The position numbers were made by a program, and so were the translations under genes. Of a stretch of DNA of 64,000 bases, positions 15,998 through 24,406 are shown in pieces (position 1 is the stretch's first letter; every line of letters begins with the position of its first letter). The stretch comes from Trichormus variabilis 0441 (GTDB lineage Bacteria > Cyanobacteriota > Cyanobacteriia > Cyanobacteriales > Nostocaceae): the NCBI RefSeq assembly GCF_009856605.1, contig NZ_CP047243.1:186001-250000 (forward strand), written 5' to 3'. Under the pieces are notes generated by a model, which was given only the letters and a program-made list of their open reading frames with translations, did not search any database and was not told the DNA's origin.

Positions 15998-17443
15998 CTA
16001 TTGCTGTGCTTCCACAGGACGCTGATCGGGAACAAATTCAGCCGGAGTAGTTTCTACGCCTGGTTTGGTGTCAATACCTGGAACCGGAAGCTCCAAATTG
16101 GGGCCTTGACGAATGATTCGACTACCAAAGAATAAGGCACAAATAAACAGGGCTGTATAAATTCCTGCAAAAATTACCAAGGATGTTAAAACTTCACTAG
16201 CTGGTAAGTGGGAAACGCCATCTGCTGTGCGAATTTTCCCATAAACTACCCAAGGTTGCCGCCCGACACAACGCACAATCCAGCCTGATTCTACAGCAAT
16301 ATAGCCCAATGGAGCCGCTAAAATCCAGATTCGCAGGAGCCATTTTTGCTTGGCGATCGCTTCTGGTGAGAGTTTACCTCGCAACCATTGAATCACACTG
16401 ATACCCATCAAGCCAGCCAAGAAAAAGCCGATACCGCTCATGATGCGGAAGGCGTAATAAATCAAACCCACCATCCGGGGGCGATCTTCAGGTTTCCACT
16501 CTTTCAATCCCAGAACGGGTTTAGACAGATTTTTCTTAAATTCCAAAATGTAGCCTAAGCCGTTGGGAATTGAGATTTCCCAGTCATTTTGCTCAGTCTG
16601 ATTATTGGGTAATGCAACTACACTCCAGGGCGCAGGCTGTCCGGCTGGAGAGGTTTCCCACTTAGCTTCCATCGCTGCGAGTTTTGTAGGCTGATAGTCA
16701 GCTACCTGTTCAGCGCTGAGGTGTCCGACATAGATTTGTAATGGGGTGACAGCGATCGCTGTTGCTAAGACAATTTTGAGCGATCGCGCAAAGAAAGCTT
16801 GATGACGGTTGTTGAGAATATACCAGGCGCTAATTCCCCCAATCACAAACAGAGAAGTTTCCAGTGTTCCCAAAAACATATGAGAGACACTGTTGACCAT
16901 GAAGGGATTTAAAATTGCCTGAAAGTAATCATCAACAACAAACTTCCCATTTACTATTTCCCCACCGGCTGGGGTCTGCAACCAAGAGTTTGCCGCTAAA
17001 ATCCAGAAGGTAGATAGGTTTGCACCAAAAGCAACCATAATCGTGGCAAAATAGTGAATCACTGGGTTTACTCTTTCCCAGCCAAACAGCATGATACCCA
17101 AAAATCCGGCTTCTAGCATGAATGCCATCGAAGCCTCAAAGCCTAAAATGCTGCCAAAAAAGTCGCCTACCGCTTCGGAAAATGGGGCCCAGTTCATACC
17201 AAATTGAAACTCCATTGGTAAGCCAGATGCTACACCAATACCGAAATTCAACACATATAGCTTGGCCCAGAAACGAGCATGGTGATAGTAATCAGGATTG
17301 CGTGTTTTTAGCCACATTCCTTCAACGATAACCAGATAAATCCCCATCCCAGTGGTGAGAACAGGCCATAGCATATGAAAAATCGCCGTCAGTGCAAACT
17401 GCATCCGCGACAAAGCAACGGTGTCCGATAGAAAATCCATCAA
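15998..17443 (-). CDS. cydA: Cytochrome bd-type quinol oxidase subunit I (copy 2)
   Basis: The 481-residue protein begins MMDFLSDTVALSRMQFALT and carries FHMLWP, GFEASMAFMLEAGFLGI and GWIVRCVGRQPWVVYGKIRTAD, the CydA heme and quinol regions. The C-terminal tail is longer and Pro/Glu-rich compared with copy 1. It forms a bd quinol oxidase with the following CydB. Unlike copy 1, its 171-base upstream gap shows no copy of the shared operator, so the two oxidases are probably controlled differently. Either M1 or M2 may be the start. Confidence 0.95.
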   Translation of the reverse strand: MMDFLSDTVALSRMQFALTAIFHMLWPVLTTGMGIYLVIVEGMWLKTRNPDYYHHARFWAKLYVLNFGIGVASGLPMEFQFGMNWAPFSEAVGDFFGSILGFEASMAFMLEAGFLGIMLFGWERVNPVIHYFATIMVAFGANLSTFWILAANSWLQTPAGGEIVNGKFVVDDYFQAILNPFMVNSVSHMFLGTLETSLFVIGGISAWYILNNRHQAFFARSLKIVLATAIAVTPLQIYVGHLSAEQVADYQPTKLAAMEAKWETSPAGQPAPWSVVALPNNQTEQNDWEISIPNGLGYILEFKKNLSKPVLGLKEWKPEDRPRMVGLIYYAFRIMSGIGFFLAGLMGISVIQWLRGKLSPEAIAKQKWLLRIWILAAPLGYIAVESGWIVRCVGRQPWVVYGKIRTADGVSHLPASEVLTSLVIFAGIYTALFICALFFGSRIIRQGPNLELPVPGIDTKPGVETTPAEFVPDQRPVEAQQ

Positions 17444-17614
17444 CTAACCTCTGAATTTGTTTCAATCTTGACTTGCATATCATCTTGGGGTAATAGTTGC
17501 ATGGTAACGGAAGATTTCTACCTTTTCATAATATACTTCTCGCAAAAGTCCTTCTTTGCTTCTACCGAAAGCGGTTCCGCTTTAGAGGTATGGGTTTAGA
17601 CAAACTAAAGTTCC

Positions 17615-19165
17615 TTAATGCAAGCGTGCAATCAAGCGATCGCCAACTCGCAACGCATTGGCAATAATAGTTAAAGCCGGACTTACCCCAGAGTTAGAAG
17701 GGAAGAAGCTACCATCAACAACATAGAGATTATTCACATCATGGGTGCGACAATCAATGTCAAGCACAGATGTAGCTGCATCTTCCCCAAACCGACAAGT
17801 ACCGCATTGATTCGCCACAACTTGAATCGGGCTATCACTACGGGGATAAATACCGCGACGAAACACCGGGTTTTCCGAACTGCGATCTACAGCTTTTAGC
17901 ACATCAGTCCAGCGATAAATTAGGCGATCGTGTGCCTCGATATTATTAGGCGTATAATCCAAATACAACTTATCACCCACAACCCGCACCCGATTTTTCG
18001 GGTTAGGTAAATCTTCCGTTTGTAACCACCAACCAATAGAATGATTGGCTAACTGTCGCATTCCAAACCCAGGTACTAACCTCGACATCAGCGATAACAA
18101 AGGCGATGCTTCGGACGGAATCATTTCTTGCAGAATACTACCTGTATTTTGAATATGACCCATCGGGAAAGGAAAATCTAATTCTCCCCAATAAAAATCA
18201 TTCACAGCAATTGTTTTCTGAAACACAGTCGGGTTTGGTGTCGGACTTAGTTGCACCATCGCCGTCATCAGGTGTTTCATAAAATTACGTCCCACCAAAT
18301 CGGAACTATTAGCAAGTCCCTTTGGGTGTTTGTCATTAACTGAACGTAACAGCAACGCCGCCGAATTTACCGCACCACAAGCTAGAACTACGATATCTGC
18401 AAAAAATAGATAGGATTGTCCATCAATTTCTGCTTCCACAGCTTTTACTTCCATACCAGATGGATTAGTGTGTAAACGCACAACCTTAGCTGAGGTTTTT
18501 AAGGTGACGTTAGAATGTGACAAAGCTGGGTTAATTCCCACAGTATGAGCATCAGCTTTGGCATCTATTTTACAAGGGAAACCATCACAAGTATGACATC
18601 GGATACAATCACTCTTGAGTGCTAAAGGTAAATGTGTTGGATGTAGCCCTTGTTGGGAGATAGCATCAGCAATTGTTTGCATCCGCGCTTCGTGACTTAC
18701 TTCTGCATAAGGATAAGGTTCGCTGCGGGGTGGTTCTGTTGGGTCATCGCCTGATTTACCGTGGACATGGTAGAGTTTTTCCGCTTCGGTGTAATAGGGT
18801 TCAAAGTCTTGGTATGTCAAAGGCCACTCAATTGAAACCCCATCTTGATGTTTAACCTCTTGAAAATCTCGTTCCCGCATCCGCAACAGTGCAGCACCAT
18901 ATACTTTTGTATTTCCACCTACCCAATAGTTAATTTGGGGACGAAAAGGTTCGCCAGTGCTGTCGTACCATTGTTCTTGAGTGTGATAACGTTCTTTTTT
19001 AAAGACTTCAACAGCACTCCAGTTTTCTTCTTCTTTGGGGAGAAAATTGCTGCGTTCTAGAATGAGGATTTTTTTGCCTGTTGGGGCGAGTTTATATGCT
19101 AATGTACCGCCACCAGCACCGGTGCCAACGATGATAATATCGTAGTGTTGATCGTCAATAATCAT
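17615..19165 (-). CDS. GMC-family FAD oxidoreductase
   Basis: The product is 516 residues from an ATG at 19165 (MIIDDQHYDIIIVGTGAGG). The frame extends to 19243, but that part crosses a dispersed repeat and is unlikely to be coding. The N-terminal FAD-binding GTGAGGG, the middle GMC signature (GGNTKVYGAALLRMR) and the C-terminal HDVNNLYVVDGSFFPS...ALTIIANALR place it in the glucose-methanol-choline family. A cysteine group CIRCHTCDGFPC near residue 190 resembles a metal or Fe-S site and is seen in only some GMC enzymes. It lies 103 bases after coxC and may be co-transcribed, so it could feed electrons to the quinone pool. The substrate is unknown. Confidence 0.85.
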   Translation of the reverse strand: MIIDDQHYDIIIVGTGAGGGTLAYKLAPTGKKILILERSNFLPKEEENWSAVEVFKKERYHTQEQWYDSTGEPFRPQINYWVGGNTKVYGAALLRMRERDFQEVKHQDGVSIEWPLTYQDFEPYYTEAEKLYHVHGKSGDDPTEPPRSEPYPYAEVSHEARMQTIADAISQQGLHPTHLPLALKSDCIRCHTCDGFPCKIDAKADAHTVGINPALSHSNVTLKTSAKVVRLHTNPSGMEVKAVEAEIDGQSYLFFADIVVLACGAVNSAALLLRSVNDKHPKGLANSSDLVGRNFMKHLMTAMVQLSPTPNPTVFQKTIAVNDFYWGELDFPFPMGHIQNTGSILQEMIPSEASPLLSLMSRLVPGFGMRQLANHSIGWWLQTEDLPNPKNRVRVVGDKLYLDYTPNNIEAHDRLIYRWTDVLKAVDRSSENPVFRRGIYPRSDSPIQVVANQCGTCRFGEDAATSVLDIDCRTHDVNNLYVVDGSFFPSNSGVSPALTIIANALRVGDRLIARLH

Positions 19166-19189
19166 ATAAAATTTTTCTCTCTGAAGATA

Positions 19190-19262
19190 AGAATAGGAAA
19201 ATCTCACGCATTCGACGGAGTCGTTCCCGCAGGGTAGGCGCAAAGACGCAAAGGTAAGGATT
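19190..19262. repeat. Dispersed Nostoc-type repeat between coxC and the GMC gene
   Basis: The stretch includes ACGCATTCGACGGAGTCG, CCCGCAGGG and GGCGCAAAGACGCAAAGG, related to the repeats near 1700 and 21705. It explains why the upstream extension of the GMC frame should not be trusted. Confidence 0.5.
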
Positions 19263-19268
19263 TATTAC

Positions 19269-19889
19269 TCATTGCCAGATATAAATGAGGAGAAATAAAA
19301 TAATCCAAATTACATCAACAAAGTGCCAAAATAGGGAAGTTGCATCTACGCCAAAATGACCTTTGTCATAATTACCGGGAATAAGCGATCGCACTAACAT
19401 AATTAACTGCAATAACACACCAGTAAAAACGTGCAAACCGTGAAATCCTGTTAATAGATAAAACATTCCCCCAAATACACCAGATGTGACAGTAAAATGC
19501 AGGCTACTCCATTCAACTGCTTGACCATATAAGAAGTAGCTACCCATCATCATTGTTGTTAACCAAAGTAGGCGAAAACCCCACATATTATGGCGTTTAA
19601 GGGCAAGTTCCGCGAAATAAATCACAAAACTACTAGAAACCAAAATCACCGTATTAATTGCCGGTTCCCTAACTTCTAATCCCTCAACACCAGGCGGTAG
19701 CCAATCAGGAGTTGTGGTTTTATAAACGATATATCCCGCGAAAAAACTCAGAAAAATGATGCTTTCCGAAAGTAAAAATACGATAAAGCCAAACATACTA
19801 TTGGCTGCTTCATCGTGAGTATGTTCAACAGTCCTCGTCTCCAAAGACTCCTGCAACTCTTCTCGACTAATAGAACTATTCACAGTCAT
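19269..19889 (-). CDS. coxC: Heme-copper oxidase subunit III
   Basis: The 206-residue protein has about five membrane spans, with FGFIVFLLSESIIFLSFFAGYI, TGFHGLHVFTGVLLQLI and WHFVDVIWIILFLLIYIW at the C-terminus, typical of CoxC/CyoC. The N-terminus has a hydrophilic segment with HTHDEAANSMFG. The protein completes the oxidase encoded by coxB and coxA just upstream. The length and five-span form are those of the short subunit III found in quinol oxidases and cyanobacterial oxidases. Confidence 0.93.
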   Translation of the reverse strand: MTVNSSISREELQESLETRTVEHTHDEAANSMFGFIVFLLSESIIFLSFFAGYIVYKTTTPDWLPPGVEGLEVREPAINTVILVSSSFVIYFAELALKRHNMWGFRLLWLTTMMMGSYFLYGQAVEWSSLHFTVTSGVFGGMFYLLTGFHGLHVFTGVLLQLIMLVRSLIPGNYDKGHFGVDATSLFWHFVDVIWIILFLLIYIWQ

Positions 19890-19917
19890 AGTTGAATTTT
19901 CACTAATTTTTTTTGGT

Positions 19918-19984
19918 TTGTAGTGGGGACTTTAGTCCTCTCCTCTCCTGGAAACAAAATTAAGGACTGGAGTCCTTACTACGA
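19918..19984. repeat. Inverted/direct short repeat between coxA and coxC
   Basis: GTAGTGGGGACTTTAGTCC and AAGGACTGGAGTCCTTAC repeat a GGACT..AGTCC palindrome with GTAGT/ACTAC edges. It is a common dispersed cyanobacterial repeat; it could fold in the mRNA between two cox genes. Confidence 0.5.
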
Positions 19985-20010
19985 ACATCGCACTAGGTTT
20001 AAAGTATGAA

Positions 20011-21690
20011 TTAATTCAAATCTCTTGCTAACTCTTGCTTTTCCAGATTCGCCGTCAACGGTTCAGACTTCCCATACCCGTAAGGTTCCGAAATCACCAC
20101 AGGAATCTCCTCAAAATTCTCCACCGGCGGCGGAGAAGCCACCAGCCACTCCAACCCAATAGCCCGCCAAGGATTATCCGGTGCTTTCTCACCCTGTACC
20201 CAAGAACCAATCATGTTCAAAATAAAGGGTAATGTAGACATCCCCAACAAAAAGCCACCAATACTAGCAATCACATTCCAAAAAGCATATTCTGGGTCGT
20301 AGGAAGAAACCCGCCGCAACATCCCTTGTAAGCCTAATGGGTGCATCGGTAAAAAGTTGAGGTTAGTCCCGATGAATGATAACCAAAAATGCAGCTTACC
20401 CAAGCCTTCGTAATACATCCGCCCAGTCATCTTGGGGAACCAGTGATAAAAGGCGGCAAACATCCCCATTGTCACAGTCCCGTAGAGGACGTAATGAAAG
20501 TGACCAACTACGAAATAAGTATTATTAACATGAATATCAATTGGTACTGCGGAAAGCATAATGCCTGTGATACCAGCAAACACAAACATAATCAATCCAC
20601 CCAAAGCAAACAGCATCGGGGTATCGAGACGCAGTTTACCTCCCCAAATTGTTGCCACCCAAGCAAACACTTTGATCCCGGTGGGGACGGAAACAAACAT
20701 TGTGGAAATCATGAACACTATCCGCATCCAGGCTGGTGTACCACTGGCAAACATATGATGTACCCAGACAAAACCACTCACACCAGCAATTAATAGAGAG
20801 GAAACGGCGACTACTTTATAGCCAAACAGAGGTTTACGGCTATAAACTGGGAATATTTCGGAAAAAATGCCAAAAATAGGTAGTATAATTACGTAGACTG
20901 CTGGATGTGAATAGAACCAAAAGAAGTGTTGAAAGAGAACTGCATTACCGCCCTTGGCAGGGTCAAAAAACGCTGTACCAATGCTGAGGTCAAGTAACAA
21001 CATAACTGCGCCTGCCGTCAATGCAGGTAATCCAAACAATTGGATAATCTGGGCGCTGAACACTGCCCAAACATAAGCCGGCATCCGAAAGAAGGTCATT
21101 CCTGGGGCGCGCATTTTGACAATTGTTGTCACAAAATTAACACCACCCATAATTGAGGATACACCCGATATGGCTACAGCTATCAGCCAGAGAAATTGAC
21201 CGTTAATGAGATTACCTGTAGGATTTTGCAGACTCACTGGGGGATAAGACCACCAACCGGCTTGGGCTGGGCCACCGGGTAGGAAGAAACTAGCCATGAG
21301 GATAATTCCAAATACTGGCACCATCCAGAAGGCGACGGCATTCAGGCGGGGAAATGCCATGTCTCGCGCTCCAATCATTAGCGGGACAAGGTAGTTTGCT
21401 AGACCAACTAAGACAGGAAAAGTCCACAAGAACAGCATGATTGTGCCATGCATGGTGAACATGGCATTGTATACTGTGCGGTCAACTAAATCGGCTTCTG
21501 GGGTGATTAGTTCGCCGCGAATAATCATGGCGAAGATACCGCCGATGAGGAAGAAGAGAAAGGAGGTGACGATATATTGGATACCGATGACTTTGTGGTC
21601 GGTGCTGAAGGTGAAGTAGGTTTTCCAGGTGGTGGGGGGATGGTGCTGTGTTTCTGTTATTTTGGGTTTTTCGATTTGGGTATTTGTCAT
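20011..21690 (-). CDS. coxA: Heme-copper oxidase subunit I
   Basis: The 559-residue protein starts at the ATG at 21690 (MTNTQIEKP); an in-frame GTG three codons earlier is less likely. The heme and copper ligands are all visible: MHGTIMLFLW, WFYSHPAVYVIILP (His-Tyr of the CuB site), VWVHHMFASG (the HH pair) and NTYFVVGHFHYVL. It reduces oxygen to water in the membrane and should pump protons. The partner subunit II lacks CuA, so electrons probably come from quinol rather than cytochrome c. The order coxB-coxA-coxC is that of cyanobacterial oxidase operons. Confidence 0.96.
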   Translation of the reverse strand: MTNTQIEKPKITETQHHPPTTWKTYFTFSTDHKVIGIQYIVTSFLFFLIGGIFAMIIRGELITPEADLVDRTVYNAMFTMHGTIMLFLWTFPVLVGLANYLVPLMIGARDMAFPRLNAVAFWMVPVFGIILMASFFLPGGPAQAGWWSYPPVSLQNPTGNLINGQFLWLIAVAISGVSSIMGGVNFVTTIVKMRAPGMTFFRMPAYVWAVFSAQIIQLFGLPALTAGAVMLLLDLSIGTAFFDPAKGGNAVLFQHFFWFYSHPAVYVIILPIFGIFSEIFPVYSRKPLFGYKVVAVSSLLIAGVSGFVWVHHMFASGTPAWMRIVFMISTMFVSVPTGIKVFAWVATIWGGKLRLDTPMLFALGGLIMFVFAGITGIMLSAVPIDIHVNNTYFVVGHFHYVLYGTVTMGMFAAFYHWFPKMTGRMYYEGLGKLHFWLSFIGTNLNFLPMHPLGLQGMLRRVSSYDPEYAFWNVIASIGGFLLGMSTLPFILNMIGSWVQGEKAPDNPWRAIGLEWLVASPPPVENFEEIPVVISEPYGYGKSEPLTANLEKQELARDLN

Positions 21691-21722
21691 AATTTTCACG
21701 CAGAGGCGCAGAGAAATTGAGT

Positions 21723-22619
21723 TTAAGAGGGGAAGTTGACTAGAGGCGGTGGTGCGGGTACGACTGTGGGATAGCCTGTGGTGAATCCGCCTTTGATTTT
21801 TTGGGCGTATTCGTTAGCGGCTTGATTATTGGCTGGGACGGGTTTTTGGGTTGCGGCTAATTTCAGCCAGTGGTTGTAATCTTCTATTGATTCGACTACT
21901 ACATCAGTTTGCATGGCTGCAAAGTAAGTACCGCTAAATTGGGAGTCGCGCAGTCGATATTTACCTGGGCGAATGGGGGTAAATTCAAAGTCGATGGTTT
22001 GTTTGGGTACTATGTCTTGTTTTAGTCGAAAGGCGGGAATGTAAAAGCCGTGGAGAACATCTGCTGATTGGAGTGCTAAACTAATGCGTCGATTAACTGG
22101 TAAATGTAATTCGGTGCTGGTAACGTTTTGATTGGGGTAGCGGAAAACCCAAGCCCATTGTTTGGCAAGGACTTCTATTTTTTCAACGGGTTCGGTTGTA
22201 GATTCCATTGTTGCTGCATGGGCTGATGCCATTGTATGTATGTGCATGGCTTCCATCGGCCCTTGAATTGCCATTTCTGCATAGATGTTGTAGCTGTAGG
22301 TAGCAATCCACAGCACTAAGAGAATGGGAATTGTTGTCCAAACTACTTCTAAGGTGATATTCCCTTCAATTGGGGGGCCATCGCTGGTGTCATATTTACC
22401 TGCGCGATGAAAAATTATGGAATAGATGACGGTTCCAGTTACGCCCAGGAAAATGAAGGTTCCCAAGGTGACTAAAAAGCTAAATAGTTCATCTATAAGT
22501 TTGGATTCGGCGGCGGCTTGGGGGGGGAACCAGGAATAGGCTTGTTCTCCCATCCAGAGGCTTGCACCTGTGAGGGCGATCGCACAGCCAATTAAAATCA
22601 AGATATTCCGAATTTTCAT
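21723..22619 (-). CDS. coxB: Heme-copper oxidase subunit II lacking CuA (ARTO type)
   Basis: The 298-residue protein has two N-terminal membrane helices (about residues 5-25 and 45-70) and a periplasmic cupredoxin domain with KQWAWVFRYP and DVLHGFYIPAF. The CuA motif C-x3-C-G-x2-H-x2-M is replaced at residues 224-236 by RDSQFSGTYFAAM: the two cysteines align with D225 and S229 and the histidine with F233. No CuA centre can form. Cyanobacterial 'alternative respiratory terminal oxidases' share this loss and are thought to be quinol oxidases; heterocyst-forming species express one in heterocysts. The ATG overlaps the preceding gene by four bases. Confidence 0.93.
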   Translation of the reverse strand: MKIRNILILIGCAIALTGASLWMGEQAYSWFPPQAAAESKLIDELFSFLVTLGTFIFLGVTGTVIYSIIFHRAGKYDTSDGPPIEGNITLEVVWTTIPILLVLWIATYSYNIYAEMAIQGPMEAMHIHTMASAHAATMESTTEPVEKIEVLAKQWAWVFRYPNQNVTSTELHLPVNRRISLALQSADVLHGFYIPAFRLKQDIVPKQTIDFEFTPIRPGKYRLRDSQFSGTYFAAMQTDVVVESIEDYNHWLKLAATQKPVPANNQAANEYAQKIKGGFTTGYPTVVPAPPPLVNFPS

Positions 22620-23221
22620 TTCAATACCGCATTAATATCTTTACCCAATTTCAGTAATTGATCTGCCGTATTATGTACGCCAAACTCTGCCGCCAGTTGC
22701 GCTCCTAATGTGCCATGAACGAACATAATAAACATGATGAAAAATCCAGCCGCTAGATAACTCCACTGCACTTGTTGACTGCTATCTTTTCGCCATACAT
22801 AACGCTGAAATCCTCTCCAGACAGTCATTCCAATTATCAATGCTAAGAGGAGGACACCACCAACACCATGCCACAGCATTGTTTCCATCGCTTGGAATCC
22901 CCAAGCACTTTTTAAATCTGTTGGTGCTTGTGCCAACATGATTTCGTAAAAACCTGCGGCCACGGTAAAAAAGGTGATGATGGCGGAAGCCAGCATATTG
23001 TACCAACCCACATCAAAGAAGCCGGTACGAGTGGCGGGAATGGCTAAAAATTTGAAGACAGGCTTTTCCAGGGGGAATAATACACCCACAACATCAAAGG
23101 CAATGGCGATGATAAATAAACCCAAGGTGAGATGGACTAAGTTGGGATGAATGGGAATAGTGTAAGGTAGTCCGTTTGCGCCTAGTTGCCCTTGCAATTG
23201 TTCAATTAGTTGGGCATTCAT
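22616..23221 (-). CDS. DUF2231-type membrane protein (second of pair)
   Basis: The 201-residue protein has four hydrophobic spans and the conserved start of the DUF2231/COG4244 family, with IPIHPNLVHLTLGLFIIAIAFDVVG and WYNMLASAIITFFTVAAGFYE. A second half ends in FIMFVHGTLGAQLAAEFGVH. It overlaps the preceding DUF2231 gene by four bases and coxB by four bases, so it is translated with the oxidase. The family has no proven function; conserved histidines in membrane helices suggest heme binding or a redox role, which is my inference. Such genes accompany ARTO operons in related cyanobacteria. Confidence 0.82.
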   Translation of the reverse strand: MNAQLIEQLQGQLGANGLPYTIPIHPNLVHLTLGLFIIAIAFDVVGVLFPLEKPVFKFLAIPATRTGFFDVGWYNMLASAIITFFTVAAGFYEIMLAQAPTDLKSAWGFQAMETMLWHGVGGVLLLALIIGMTVWRGFQRYVWRKDSSQQVQWSYLAAGFFIMFIMFVHGTLGAQLAAEFGVHNTADQLLKLGKDINAVLK

Positions 23222-23718
23222 CGCAAAACACCCGCCTTTACAGCTTCTACAACTGGTACTGTGTGCAGTCCATACACCCAGACTAATTCATCTCCTAGAT
23301 ACACTTGGAATAACACTAAACCAGTTAATACTAATCCTACTCCCAGATAGGGAACTGGTACTTTTTCTGGGTCACGTAACCGAATCACATAACGCCACCC
23401 TGTAATTGCGGCGATGATTCCTGAAAGCGACCAGCCAATTAGGGTATGTAAATTTAGGACTGGTTCAACTGCGTTGTAAGGTTCGGCTAAACCTGCTTCA
23501 ATCTGACCAAAGATGATCGCAATAAAAATGGCTATGGTGGCGAAAAACATATTCCACCAACTGACTTCAAAAAGACGGGCGTTATGGCTAAAGTAACCCA
23601 CTACATCACAAAATACGGCAAACAAGACCATTGCAATTACGAAGTGGACAACAATCGGATGGATGGTATCTGGGTAAGGTAAGTTGTGGTCGTTCAAAGG
23701 TGGAAGATATTCAAACAT
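23218..23718 (-). CDS. DUF2231-type membrane protein (first of pair)
   Basis: The start is placed at the ATG at 23718 (MFEYLPPLNDHN) because AGGA lies 8-9 bases upstream; an upstream in-frame extension to 23763 has no such signal. The 166-residue product has four membrane spans and the same pattern as its neighbour: DTIHPIVVHFVIAMVLFAVFCDVVG, WWNMFFATIAIFIAIIFGQ, LHTLIGWSL and VWVYGLHTVPVVEA. It opens the operon DUF2231-DUF2231-coxB-coxA-coxC-(GMC). The upstream gap holds several operator copies. Confidence 0.82.
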   Translation of the reverse strand: MFEYLPPLNDHNLPYPDTIHPIVVHFVIAMVLFAVFCDVVGYFSHNARLFEVSWWNMFFATIAIFIAIIFGQIEAGLAEPYNAVEPVLNLHTLIGWSLSGIIAAITGWRYVIRLRDPEKVPVPYLGVGLVLTGLVLFQVYLGDELVWVYGLHTVPVVEAVKAGVLR

Positions 23719-23835
23719 GGTCTTTTCCTGTGCAAATATCCTGCACTTAGTTAAACTTAACAATTATATTCTTCAAATAATGTCTTCAATAATGATTTAT
23801 CCAGCTATTCTTTAACTTTTTTATAGATTTTTTAG

Positions 23836-23849
23836 TTTGACAAACTGTC
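23836..23849 (+). promoter_or_regulatory. Operator half (TTTGACA-N3-TGTC)
   Basis: The first fourteen bases match the operator perfectly (TTTGACA-AAC-TGTC), but the final TTTTGACA arm is missing. It ends 10 bases before the next full copy and has the same spacer AAC, so the two may bind protein together. Confidence 0.6.
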
Positions 23850-23858
23850 AGAGATTAA

Positions 23859-23881
23859 AATGACAAACTGTCTTTTGACTT
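23859..23881 (+). promoter_or_regulatory. Operator copy E
   Basis: It reads AATGACA-AAC-TGTCTTTTGACTT, with three mismatches, two of them in the outer flank. Another TTTGACA half-arm follows at 23889-23895. Confidence 0.65.
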
Positions 23882-23952
23882 ATTATTGTTTGACAGGATA
23901 AGTTAAGTAGATTTATCCTTGGCTTCAATCCACAATTCCAAACCTAAAATTG

Positions 23953-23975
23953 TTTGACATCCTGTCTTTTGACAT
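23953..23975 (+). promoter_or_regulatory. Operator copy F (perfect match)
   Basis: It reads TTTGACA-TCC-TGTCTTTTGACAT, identical to the consensus. The terminal TTGACA is followed after 16 bases by TATAGA, giving a good -35/-10 pair that would fire rightward toward petR. Confidence 0.75.
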
Positions 23976-24282
23976 TGATAAAAATATCACTATAGAATAG
24001 GTAAACTACTTGATATTGGTCTTAAATAATCTGGTATCAAAATGATTATTTGCTCAAAAAAGATTGAATATTTGGTAAATTTTATTGATTGAGTCAAAAT
24101 CCACATATTCCTTAATTTTTGGATAATTGGAGGTTTAATCAAGATTCTAATTACTCCCTTATCAGTGTAAGATTATCGATGTGATTTCATCTACCCTGCT
24201 GCCTAAACAGTGATTTTTAGGCGTAAAAGAGTAGCTAACTGACGCTAAAAATCCCCTCCGACCTTAAGTCAGTTTGTGAAAA

Positions 24283-24328
24283 ATGTCAAAAGACAGTTTT
24301 TCAGATTCAAGTCTGACAATTCGTCAAA
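24283..24328 (-). promoter_or_regulatory. Operator copy G with adjacent half-site, just before petR
   Basis: On the minus strand 24283-24305 reads TCTGAAA-AAC-TGTCTTTTGACAT (weaker first arm), and 24315-24328 holds TTTGACG-AAT-TGTC. TTGACA followed after 17 bases by TAAGGT would fire leftward toward the cox operon. The block is about 80-125 bases before petR, also suiting autoregulation. Confidence 0.65.
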
Positions 24329-24406
24329 GTTATTTATGAAGTTTGCAGGCGAATTTATGATGAATAAATTCTGGTTAATAAGAGTGAGAATACACTAAAA
24401 ATCAAG

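Larger units (their letters stand above)
23719..24406. other. Divergent regulatory region cox operon / petR with clustered operators
   Basis: This 688-base A/T-rich gap separates the leftward oxidase operon from the rightward repressor gene. It contains two complete right-facing operator copies (23859-23881, 23953-23975), one left-facing degenerate copy (24283-24305) and at least three half-site arrays (23836-23849, 23889-23895, 24315-24328). No reading frame is supported. The density of sites marks it as the control centre of the island. Confidence 0.75.

Noticed and set aside
19166..19243. N-terminal extension of the GMC oxidoreductase
   Set aside because: It crosses a dispersed repeat, and the FAD-binding segment begins right after the ATG at 19165.
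6679..24328. Fur or NtcA sites as the explanation for the repeated operator
   Set aside because: The motif GACA-N3-TGTC-N4-GACA does not fit the usual Fur box or the NtcA pattern GTA-N8-TAC.
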